From: Phycisphaerales bacterium
GTDB lineage: Bacteria; Planctomycetota; Phycisphaerae; UBA1845
DNA length: 33,912 nt
Assembly (NCBI GenBank): GCA_003597935.1
Contig: QZJT01000008.1
Coordinates: 1 to 33,912, forward strand
Direction of reading: 5' to 3'
The position numbers and the translations under genes were made by a program. This document shows positions 1 through 6,521 of this stretch, one piece after another. A model generated the notes under the pieces. It did no database searches and was not told the DNA's origin. It worked only from the letters and a program-made list of their open reading frames with translations. How positions within the stretch are numbered: the first letter of the stretch is position 1; each line of letters begins with the position of its first letter.

Positions 1-52
1 GGGGCGGACGCGACCGCTGGTAGGATCAACCTTCCCCGGTTCGGGCCGAGTG

Positions 53-76
53 GACCGCCGCCTGTGCGCGGCGGTC
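53..76. terminator. Perfect 9-bp hairpin upstream of the first gene
   Basis: GACCGCCGC (53-61) pairs with GCGGCGGTC (68-76) around a 6-nt loop. No T-tract follows, so it is only a candidate terminator for a gene lying left of the window, or a leader hairpin for the radical SAM gene that starts at 122. The stretch 1-121 shows no supported gene. Confidence 0.35.
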
Positions 77-121
77 GTACATCAATTTATCACGTCGCCG
101 GCGTGATCGAGGAGTGTCACG

Positions 122-2008
122 ATGGAACTTCCACGCCGTTCGCGCGGAGATGAGCTTCTGCCGCCGGGGTCGCTCGCTGCCCTGCGCCAGCGTCTGAGAG
201 AACGCCGCAGCGGCCACGATCTGACCACCGTCATCGCCTGCGCGTTCGACCATCGCACGCGGATGCTGCCCTTCATCTACGCCGACATGCGGATGGCGCC
301 GGCGGGGGTGCGGTCGATCGGCTCGGCGATGGCGGACGCCGGATTCGAGAAGACCCGGATCGTGCTGCAGCAGTGGAATCCGCGATTCCGCCCGGCCCAC
401 ATGCGGCTGGACGGGCGCATCCCGGACCTTTTTCTGGTCTCCAGCATGCAGCTCCACACGGCCGCGTGTCGGCAGCTCATCCGCGACGCCTGTTCCATCG
501 ACGCGGCCCGCCGTCCACTGATCATCGCCGGCGGCCCGAAGGCCATTTACGAACCGTGGGACGTGTTCAGCGCCGATCCGCGCGATCCCTGGGCGGCGGA
601 CGTCGCCATCACCGGGGAGGAGTTCGTCCTGCTGGCGCTCATCGAGGCCCTCCTTGATTTCAAATCGCCGGCGGAGCCGCTGCGGCAGGCGTTCCTGCGG
701 GCGCGCGATGAAGGCGCGCTGGACGGCCTGCCCGGGCTGGTCTACGCCCGCACGGACCACCGCGGCGCTGCGGTTGAACTCGTCGACACCGGCGTCCAGC
801 GGCTGGTGGCAGACCTGGACGAGCTTCCCCACCCGGTGCTGGGATATGGTCTGCTGGAACCTCCCAGCCGGACGACGACGCTCGGCGCGCGGGCGCTGCC
901 GCCGGAAAGCGTCCGGCGGCTCAGCCCGATCGGTTCGATCGTCCTGACGTTCGGGTGCAAGTTCGCTTGCCCTTATTGCCCCATCCCCGCCTACAACCAG
1001 CGCCAGCACCGGGCCAAGAGCGGCGCCCGCGTCGCCGATGAGTTCACACGGCTCTACCAGACCTACGGCATCCGAAAGTACTTCGGCGCCGACGACAACT
1101 TCTTCGACGACAAGGCCCGCACGCTCGACATCGTCGAGACGCTGGCCAGGACGGAGATCGACGGGCTGCCGCTGCGCAAGCGCATCCGCTGGGGCACGGA
1201 AGTGACGGTGCACGATACGCTGCGCTTGCGCGACCATCTGCGCAACGTGCGGCGGGCGGGCGTCCGCTCGCTGTGGCTGGGCGTCGAGGACATGACCGCG
1301 ACGCTGGTCAAGAAGGGCCAGAGCGTCAGCAAGACCACCGAAGCTCTGGGCCTGTTGCGCGAGTATGGCATCTGCCCGATGCCCATGATGATGCACCATG
1401 ACCAGCAGCCGCTCATCAGCCGCGGCGAGCGCCCCTACGGCCTGCTCAACCAGATTCGCCTGCTGCGCAGGGCCGGGGCGGTGAGCATGCAGGTGCTCAT
1501 GCTGGTGCCCGCCACCGGCTCCAAGCTCTATTCCGGCACCTATACATCGGGCATGGCCTACGAGAGCGTCGCCGGCCGCAGGGTCGAGCCCCACATGCTG
1601 GGCGGCAACTACGTGATCGCCTCGCACCATCCCAAGCCCTGGCGCAAGCAGTTCAACATCCTGCTGGCCTACGCCTATTTCTATAATCCGCTGCGTTTCG
1701 CCAAGGTGCTGGTGGCGCCCAGGACGAGGCTGTACCTGGCCGACGCGGTGTGGCAGGTGCTGGGCATGTGGGGCCTGGCGCTGACGGTCCGCCGCACGCT
1801 GGGCTGGGCGGCGCGGCTGCGGTTCGGGAGGATCCGCCGGCTCAACGCACCCCCCGTCAGCGCCCTGCCGATGCGCGGCCCGGCCCCTGCGTCCGTCGCC
1901 GACCATGCGCTGCCCGGCACGCCGGCGACGCCGCGCAGCGCGCCGCTGCGCGAGCGTGAAGAGTCCCGCGGTCCGTCGCTGGCGCTTCCGATCCTGGCGA
2001 TGTCGTGA
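122..2008 (+). CDS. Radical SAM protein with B12-binding-like N-terminus
   Basis: A 628-residue protein. The N-terminal ~250 residues look like the cobalamin-binding Rossmann region seen in B12-type radical SAM enzymes (for example the stretch RRPLIIAGGPKAIYE followed by an ITGEE segment). The [4Fe-4S]/SAM motif is CKFACPYC, with cysteines at about residues 279, 283 and 286, inside FGCKFACPYCPIPAYNQR. A conserved-looking GADDNFFDD segment follows in the radical SAM barrel, then a C-terminal region with hydrophobic helices and a low-complexity tail. Such enzymes cleave SAM to a 5'-deoxyadenosyl radical; the substrate here is unknown. The ATG is chosen because GAGGAG lies at 109-114, seven bases upstream. 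The stop overlaps the aroDE start (TGATG), so the two are probably translationally coupled. A role in the shikimate pathway is not implied by sequence. Confidence 0.85.
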   Translation: MELPRRSRGDELLPPGSLAALRQRLRERRSGHDLTTVIACAFDHRTRMLPFIYADMRMAPAGVRSIGSAMADAGFEKTRIVLQQWNPRFRPAHMRLDGRIPDLFLVSSMQLHTAACRQLIRDACSIDAARRPLIIAGGPKAIYEPWDVFSADPRDPWAADVAITGEEFVLLALIEALLDFKSPAEPLRQAFLRARDEGALDGLPGLVYARTDHRGAAVELVDTGVQRLVADLDELPHPVLGYGLLEPPSRTTTLGARALPPESVRRLSPIGSIVLTFGCKFACPYCPIPAYNQRQHRAKSGARVADEFTRLYQTYGIRKYFGADDNFFDDKARTLDIVETLARTEIDGLPLRKRIRWGTEVTVHDTLRLRDHLRNVRRAGVRSLWLGVEDMTATLVKKGQSVSKTTEALGLLREYGICPMPMMMHHDQQPLISRGERPYGLLNQIRLLRRAGAVSMQVLMLVPATGSKLYSGTYTSGMAYESVAGRRVEPHMLGGNYVIASHHPKPWRKQFNILLAYAYFYNPLRFAKVLVAPRTRLYLADAVWQVLGMWGLALTVRRTLGWAARLRFGRIRRLNAPPVSALPMRGPAPASVADHALPGTPATPRSAPLREREESRGPSLALPILAMS

Positions 2009-3645
2009 TGACGCGGCTCGTCTGCTCCATCCACGCTTCCAGCGCAGCGCAACTCGAAGATGACGTCGGCCGCGCACGTCGGGGGGGGGCGGATGCGGTG
2101 GAGGTGCGCATCGACGGCCTGGGGGGCGACCCGTCCTGGATCGCTGCCGTTCTGGCTCAACACCCTGAGATAGAGTTCGTCGTCACCTGCCGCCCCCGGG
2201 CGGAGGGCGGGCTTTCCGATGATCCGCCGGCCGTGCGCCTGGAACGGATGCGCCGGGCAGCCGGCGACAACCATGTGTGTTTCGACTTCGAGTGGGCGGA
2301 CTGGGCAAAAGTGGCCGGAGACTCAGCCGCGCTCGGAATACGCGGGTCGGCAGGAAGCCCCGCCCGGGCTGAAGCCCGCGGCTCGGGGGAGGGACGCCCG
2401 CCGGAGAAGCGCTCGCCCGAGGTGACGCCGACGGCCGCCGCCTCCGATCGCCCAGGCTCGCCGCGGCTGATACTGTCGTCGCATCGCTTCGACGGTATCA
2501 CGCCGGATGCGATGGGTTGGGCGGGCGCCGTCCACGAGGCGCACGGCGACGTCGTCGCCAAAATCGTCTGGCAGCCGCACGACCTGTGCGACAACATCGG
2601 GGCCGCGGCTGCCATGCACGCGGGCCGCGGGCGGACCTCGGCGATCTGCCTGGGCGAGGACGGCATCATCTCCCGCGTGCTTGCGCCGAAATGGGGCGCC
2701 CACGCGTCCTACTGTGCGCTCGATGATTCGCGGCGCACCGCGCCGGGGCAGCTTGCGCTCGAACAGATGGTCCGTCGCTACCGCTTCAAGTCGATCACGC
2801 CGGACACCCGCGTCTACGGCGTCATCGGCGATCCGGTGGCGCACTCGATGGGGCCGGTGCTGTTCAATGCGCTGTTCGAGCACCACCAGATCGACGCGGT
2901 CTATCTTCCCTGGCGGGTGCCGGCGGGCATGCTGCGGGAGTTTCTGGACCGGTTCCAGCCGGACGGGCCATTCAACCTCGGCGGCTTCAGCGTCACGTTG
3001 CCGCACAAGGTGGCGGCGTGCGACTGCGTCGGTGGAGTCGGGAACCGGCTCACGGGCGCGGTGAACACGATTACGGCTGTGGATGGACGGTGGCGGGGAC
3101 GCAACACTGATACCTGGGCGGCGTCAGCGGCGCTGAGCACGGTTCTCGGCGCTGACGAACTGCGGAACGCGCGAATCGACCTTCTCGGTGCAGGCGGAAC
3201 CGGACGTGCCCTGGCGAACTGGTTTCAGTCGGTGTGCGGACAGATCACCCTCTTCGGACGGGACCCGGCCAGGTGCGAAGCGATCGCAGCCGGTGGCTGC
3301 ACCGTCAAGCGCTGGGAGGAGCGGACCCGTTCCGGCGCAGACGTGCTGATCAACGCGACGCCCGTCGGAATGTGGCCCCGCGTGGACGACTCACCCATGC
3401 CGATCGAAGCCCTCGGTCGATACGCCGTCGTGTTCGACGTGATCTACAATCCGGTGGAGACACGCCTGCTGCGCGAGGCGAAGACGGCCGGTTGCCGCAC
3501 GCTGAGCGGGCTGGAGATGTTCCTTCTGCAGGCCGCCTTCCAGTTCGCCTGTTGGACCGGTGTCCACGCGGACGTGGAGCGGGTGCGTCCCATCGTTCTG
3601 GCCGAACTGGAACGGCAACGGACGGGCGAAGATGCCGCCGAGTGA
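2008..3645 (+). CDS. aroDE: AroD-AroE fusion: 3-dehydroquinate dehydratase / shikimate dehydrogenase
   Basis: A bifunctional enzyme for steps 3 and 4 of the shikimate pathway, in the cytoplasm. Residues 1-~265 form a type I dehydroquinase: the general-base His is near residue 159 (SSHRF), the Schiff-base Lys near 185 (VVAKIVW), and the substrate-closing segment is TAPGQL. Residues ~268-545 form shikimate dehydrogenase: GVIGDPVAHSMGP, FSVTLPHK with the catalytic Lys, GRNTDTW, the NADP loop DLLGAGGTGRA, and INATPVGMWP. A low-complexity insertion at about residues 108-148, just before the His strand, contains a palindromic repeat (2366-2385) read in frame. ATG 2008 overlaps the upstream stop by one base; an in-frame GTG at 2005 is the alternative. 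The 3' end overlaps aroK by 14 bp. Fused AroD-AroE proteins are known from plants, Chlamydiae and planctomycete-related bacteria. Confidence 0.93.
   Translation: MTRLVCSIHASSAAQLEDDVGRARRGGADAVEVRIDGLGGDPSWIAAVLAQHPEIEFVVTCRPRAEGGLSDDPPAVRLERMRRAAGDNHVCFDFEWADWAKVAGDSAALGIRGSAGSPARAEARGSGEGRPPEKRSPEVTPTAAASDRPGSPRLILSSHRFDGITPDAMGWAGAVHEAHGDVVAKIVWQPHDLCDNIGAAAAMHAGRGRTSAICLGEDGIISRVLAPKWGAHASYCALDDSRRTAPGQLALEQMVRRYRFKSITPDTRVYGVIGDPVAHSMGPVLFNALFEHHQIDAVYLPWRVPAGMLREFLDRFQPDGPFNLGGFSVTLPHKVAACDCVGGVGNRLTGAVNTITAVDGRWRGRNTDTWAASAALSTVLGADELRNARIDLLGAGGTGRALANWFQSVCGQITLFGRDPARCEAIAAGGCTVKRWEERTRSGADVLINATPVGMWPRVDDSPMPIEALGRYAVVFDVIYNPVETRLLREAKTAGCRTLSGLEMFLLQAAFQFACWTGVHADVERVRPIVLAELERQRTGEDAAE
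2366..2385 (+). repeat. Palindromic repeat (family P1) inside aroDE
   Basis: The 20-bp GGGCTGAAGCCCGCGGCTCG has the stem GGGCT/AGCCC. It is read in frame as part of ARAEARGSG within the AroD half. The same element occurs in ygiQ at 28782-28804 (inverted) and 28933-29004 (two tandem copies). Confidence 0.75.
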
Positions 3646-4180
3646 CGACACGAGACCTTCCGTCGCTCTGATCGGCTTTCGCGGCGCCGGCAAGACTACC
3701 GTCGGTCGGATCCTCTCACGCATGACCGGGCTGCCCCTGATCGACACCGACGAGTGGATCGCGGCGCAGACCGGGCTGACCCTCGCCGAGATCTTTCGCC
3801 TGAAGGGCGAAGCGGAGTTCCGCCGGCTGGAGGTCGCGGCGGTTACGGCCGCCTGCGCCGCATCGCCCGCGATCCTCTCGGTCGGGGGAGGGGCGATCGA
3901 AGACGGCGAAAGTGTGCGGCGCTTGCGCGCCGTCGCGAAGGTCGTCTGGCTGCGGGCTGGCGAGCGGACGCTTCAGGCGCGGATCGACACCGACCCCTTG
4001 ACCGAGAGCCACCGGCCGGCACTGGCGGGCACGGACAGTCCCGCGCAGGTTCGCGAAACCCTGAATCGTCGCACGCCCCTGTACGCCGCGGCCGCGGACG
4101 TTACCATGGACACCGACGGCGTCGAGCCGGAAGGGGTTGCGGCCCGCGTCGTCGAGCGGTTGCGCCTGTCCGGCCCGTAG
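3632..4180 (+). CDS. aroK: Shikimate kinase
   Basis: A 182-residue protein that phosphorylates shikimate to shikimate 3-phosphate with ATP, the step after AroE. Visible family motifs in order: the P-loop GFRGAGKTTVGR (Lys about residue 21), the Mg/shikimate motif DTDEW, FRRLE with the substrate Arg, the SVGGGAI glycine loop, and RRTPLY near the end with the second substrate Arg. Length is typical. ATG 3632 starts inside the aroDE 3' end (14-bp overlap), which is usual for coupled genes; a longer in-frame reading from 3560 adds only out-of-frame aroE sequence. The three consecutive pathway activities in two genes argue for one transcript. Confidence 0.93.
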   Translation: MPPSDDTRPSVALIGFRGAGKTTVGRILSRMTGLPLIDTDEWIAAQTGLTLAEIFRLKGEAEFRRLEVAAVTAACAASPAILSVGGGAIEDGESVRRLRAVAKVVWLRAGERTLQARIDTDPLTESHRPALAGTDSPAQVRETLNRRTPLYAAAADVTMDTDGVEPEGVAARVVERLRLSGP

Positions 4181-4221
4181 GGTTATGCGGCAGCGGGCGC
4201 GACATCCGGCTGGAGCCACCC

Positions 4222-4785
4222 ATGCTCGACAGCCGCCAACGGCAGACCCTGCTCGCGGTAGCGCGACAGTCCATCCGTGAAGCACTCGGAGGCGCCGCCG
4301 AGGACGCGGCGTCCCCATCGCCCATCACCGCCGCCTACGGCGGGATCTTCGTCACGCTCGAACGCCGTGGAGAGCTGCGCGGGTGCATCGGCAGCTTTCG
4401 TGACATCGAGGAACTCGTCCAGGCGACGCGTGAGGCGGCCCGGGCGACGCTTTCTGATCCTCGATTCGGCCATGACCCCGTCACGGCGGCGGAACTTCCC
4501 GATCTGACGGTCGAGATCTCGCTGCTGTCGGCCCGCGTTCTCATGGAGAGTCTGGACGAACTCACCCTGGGAGAGCATGGTATTATTGTGCGCTACGGCG
4601 ATCGCAGCGGCTGTTTCCTGCCCAAGGTCGCCGGCCAGCGGGCGTGGAACGCCGAGCAGTTCCTGGCCAACTGCTGTATCATGAAGGCCGGTCTGCCGGC
4701 CGACGCCTGGCGCCGCGACGGGGCGGAAGTGTGGCTGTTCACGGCGGAGGTGTTCTCGGATCGCGCACCCGACCGGCTTGAGTGA
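4222..4785 (+). CDS. AMMECR1-domain protein
   Basis: A 187-residue protein of the AMMECR1 family, found in all domains of life; its biochemical role is not established, and in many bacteria and archaea it sits beside MEMO-like or radical SAM genes. Visible family signatures: LRGCIGSF (Cys about residue 55), a DPRF segment and TVEISLLS. It covers the whole family domain. ATG 4222 is preceded by CTGGAG about ten bases upstream; the open frame extends to 3754, but that part is the shadow of aroK. It follows aroK after 41 bp, so co-transcription is likely. Confidence 0.85.
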   Translation: MLDSRQRQTLLAVARQSIREALGGAAEDAASPSPITAAYGGIFVTLERRGELRGCIGSFRDIEELVQATREAARATLSDPRFGHDPVTAAELPDLTVEISLLSARVLMESLDELTLGEHGIIVRYGDRSGCFLPKVAGQRAWNAEQFLANCCIMKAGLPADAWRRDGAEVWLFTAEVFSDRAPDRLE

Positions 4786-4864
4786 ACGCCGCGGGGGCGG
4801 ACGGAAGAATGCTCCGGGCACGGCCGGAGGTTCGCCGTGGGGACCGGCTGGAGGATCGACTCGG

Positions 4865-5257
4865 GTGAGTGAGTCCCGCATCAAGGCCATCGCTACCGTG
4901 AACTTGCAGGCGCTGCCCGCCGCCGCCGAGCGGGTGTTGTGGTTCTACACCGAGATCGCAGGTCTGGAGTGCGTCGAACCCGCGCCGGAGTCGCCCATCG
5001 GGCAGAAGTTGCAGTTCCGCAGCGGCGACACCGACCTGGTGGTCGCGCTTCGCGATCCGCCTCAGATCGAGGAGAACGCCTATCGCGTCGTGATCGGCTC
5101 GCCTTCGCTGCGCCGGGTGCGGGAACTGCTGGCCAAACACCGCATTCCCTACGTCACCATGCACGGCCTGACCTGGACCGACCGCCGTCTGGGCGTCCGC
5201 GATCCGGCGGGCAACCTCATCTACATCAAGCAGGACTGGCCGCTGATGACGTTTTGA
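4865..5257 (+). CDS. VOC-superfamily (glyoxalase/dioxygenase-fold) protein
   Basis: A 130-residue single-unit VOC-like protein. It shows the beta-alpha-beta layout with the typical end DPAGNLIYI(K), which places a metal-ligand-type region near the C-terminus, and an N-terminal ALPAAAERVLWFYTEIAGL resembling the start of glyoxalase/bleomycin-resistance folds. The usual N-terminal His ligand is not obvious, so activity cannot be assigned. GTG 4865 is chosen because GGAGG lies at 4850-4854, ten bases upstream; an upstream in-frame ATG at 4778 would overlap the AMMECR1 gene and add 29 low-complexity residues. Its 3' end overlaps the convergent small gene at 5226-5486 by 32 bp. Confidence 0.7.
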   Translation: MSESRIKAIATVNLQALPAAAERVLWFYTEIAGLECVEPAPESPIGQKLQFRSGDTDLVVALRDPPQIEENAYRVVIGSPSLRRVRELLAKHRIPYVTMHGLTWTDRRLGVRDPAGNLIYIKQDWPLMTF

Positions 5258-5486
5258 GGACGCTCGCCACGTCCTCGGCGGTCAGGCGGCTGGAAGGGAT
5301 GCCTGTCTTGCGGCTGAGCCACGACATGACGTGCGGCGGGTAGGGCAGCGACCCGGCTCGCAGCGCCTCCACCATGCGGGCGTCGCGCCGCTGGCGTTCC
5401 TTGACTTTGACCTTGGCGTTCTTCGCCTTGGTGATGATGGCGTCGCCCTGATCGTACGCCCGCCGCATGCTGCGTGTGACTTTCAT
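5226..5486 (-). CDS. Small basic protein of unknown function
   Basis: An 86-residue, strongly charged protein. Residues ~15-40 are a Lys/Arg-rich helix-like stretch (KAKNAKVKVKERQRRDARM); the C-terminal half carries PYPPHVMSWLSRKTGIPSSRLT, which resembles a small helical domain. I do not recognise a family. The ATG at 5486 has GGAG about a dozen bases upstream. The gene is convergent with the VOC gene and shares 32 bp with its end. The open frame runs on upstream to 6131, but that part is antisense to blaI and is not credible. Nucleic-acid binding is possible from composition only. Confidence 0.55.
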   Translation of the reverse strand: MKVTRSMRRAYDQGDAIITKAKNAKVKVKERQRRDARMVEALRAGSLPYPPHVMSWLSRKTGIPSSRLTAEDVASVLKTSSAASPA

Positions 5487-5658
5487 CGCGTTTCGACTCC
5501 GGTTCGGTTCAGGAAGGGGGCATTCTGCGGGCCTGTGCCGGGATGTCAAGACCCCAGCGGCGTGTGCCGTCCGATCTCCCGGCGGCCGGATTGCGGCGGT
5601 CGGCCGGAGGTCGCGAGTGTCGGATGTTGTCGGAATTCCGGGCGCGGAGATTTTCGGG

Positions 5659-5687
5659 TTGACAGCCTCCGACCGGTGTAGTAGACT
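5659..5687 (+). promoter_or_regulatory. Sigma-70-like promoter of the BlaI-type gene
   Basis: A perfect -35 TTGACA (5659-5664), a 17-bp spacer and TAGACT as -10 (5682-5687). The predicted start, about 5694, leaves a leader of ~130 nt before ATG 5826. The flanking direct repeats make it likely to be autoregulated by the BlaI-type repressor. Confidence 0.65.
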
Positions 5688-5704
5688 TCCTCCGACGCAT
5701 GTAG
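5666..5704 (+). promoter_or_regulatory. Tandem operator candidate for the BlaI-type repressor
   Basis: Two 16-bp direct repeats, CCTCCGACcggTGTAG (5666-5681) and CCTCCGACgcaTGTAG (5689-5704), spaced 23 bp start to start. The first fills the -35/-10 spacer and the second covers the transcription start. Each has a TGTAG half-site like the right half of known BlaI/MecI boxes (TACA-N2-TGTA type) and a degenerate left half (CCGAC). Binding is inferred from position and half-site resemblance. Confidence 0.5.
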
Positions 5705-5755
5705 GAGATGCGGCGCGGCGTCGCGGAAAGGGCGGCGCCATAGTGAAGCGCACCG

Positions 5756-5777
5756 CCCGGCGTGAATGCCGGGGCTC
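5756..5777 (-). repeat. P2 palindromic repeat, single inverted copy
   Basis: Read on the minus strand this is GAGCCCCGGCATTCAcGCCGGG, one base different from the palindrome in the array at 6257-6471 and close to the copy at 33818-33839. It lies in the blaI leader, so blaI is bracketed by P2 copies in opposite orientation. Confidence 0.7.
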
Positions 5778-5825
5778 GGAGGTGTCGTGGCGGGTCGTGA
5801 CCGGTGACTTGACTGACGGACGGCG

Positions 5826-6236
5826 ATGACGCAACGAGAGGTGGATCTGGGTTCCGCGGAACTGGACGTGCTCAAAGTGCTGTGGAGCGGCGGGCCGGGG
5901 ACGGTGCGCGACGTGCTCCGCCGCCTGCAAGAGCAGGGCCGCAAGTGGGCGTACACGACGGTGCAGACGTTTCTGACCCGGCTGGAACAGAAGGGCCACG
6001 TGGTCAGCGACAAGTCCGGCCTGGCGCACGTGTTCCGGGCGCGGACGACGCGTGAGCGCGTCAGCCGCTCGCGGTTGCGGGCCTTGCTCGATCAACTGTA
6101 CGACGGGTCGGCCGGGCCGCTGGTGTTGCAACTCGTCCGCGACGAGCGGTTGTCGCGCGATGATCTGGATGAACTACAGGCGCTGATCGAACGTTTGGAC
6201 GCCAAAGAGCCGAAACGCCGGCGCGAGCGGTCCTGA
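5826..6236 (+). CDS. BlaI/MecI-family transcriptional repressor
   Basis: A 136-residue winged-helix protein of the BlaI/MecI/CopY (penicillinase repressor) family. The N-terminal ~80 residues match the family pattern: LGSAELDVLKVLW, TVRDVLRRLQ, WAYTTVQTFLTRLEQKGHV (recognition helix) and a wing ending in HVFRA. The C-terminal third is the helical dimerisation region, LLDQLYDGSAGPLVLQLV, which in BlaI/MecI is cleaved when the cognate sensor is activated. It is followed, after a 285-bp gap filled with repeats, by an M56 membrane peptidase, the classical partner. It probably represses its own promoter at 5659-5687. The inducing signal is unknown; no beta-lactamase gene is in the window. Confidence 0.9.
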   Translation: MTQREVDLGSAELDVLKVLWSGGPGTVRDVLRRLQEQGRKWAYTTVQTFLTRLEQKGHVVSDKSGLAHVFRARTTRERVSRSRLRALLDQLYDGSAGPLVLQLVRDERLSRDDLDELQALIERLDAKEPKRRRERS

Positions 6237-6256
6237 CGGGATTGGCTCCGCACCCG

Positions 6257-6471
6257 GAGCCCCGGCATTCATGCCGGGAGGTCTGCACCGGACACCGGTT
6301 GAAAACCGGTGCCACACTCAGAGCCCCGGCATTCATGCCGGGAGGTCTGCACCGGACACCGGTTGGAAACCGGTGCCACACTCAGAGCCCCGGCATTCAT
6401 GCCGGGAGGTCTGCACCGGACACCGGTTGAAAACCGGTGCCACACCGGACACCGGTTGGAGACCGGCGCCC
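6257..6471 (+). repeat. Array of three and a half 64-bp double-palindrome units
   Basis: Three near-identical 64-bp units at 6257-6320, 6321-6384 and 6385-6444 (the last cut short), then a partial copy to about 6471. Each unit has two dyads: CCCGGCAT-TC-ATGCCGGG (P2) and CACCGGTT-GAA-AACCGGTG (loop GGA in copy 2). The partial copy carries only the second dyad, with two mismatches. The array fills most of the gap between the BlaI gene and the M56 gene. All reading frames across it are open only because of composition, so the short open frames here are not genes. Confidence 0.9.
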
Positions 6472-6521
6472 GGTGAATAGTCCGTCTCGAAGTCCGAATG
6501 CACCGGATGGAGAAGGCCGAT

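Larger units (their letters stand above)
5487..5825 (+). other. 339-bp region between divergent genes, holding the blaI promoter
   Basis: No supported gene. It contains a sigma-70-like promoter (5659-5687), two 16-bp direct repeats (5666-5681, 5689-5704) and one inverted copy of the P2 palindrome (5756-5777) in the blaI leader. The left part, upstream of the small minus-strand gene, shows nothing recognisable. Confidence 0.7.

Noticed and set aside
26-2077. A 683-residue minus-strand open frame antisense to the first gene
   Set aside because: Arg/His/Gln-rich composition typical of the shadow of a GC-rich gene; the plus strand has clear radical SAM motifs and a good SD.
6257-6471. CRISPR array
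   Set aside because: Units abut with no unique spacers and are internally palindromic; no cas genes nearby.
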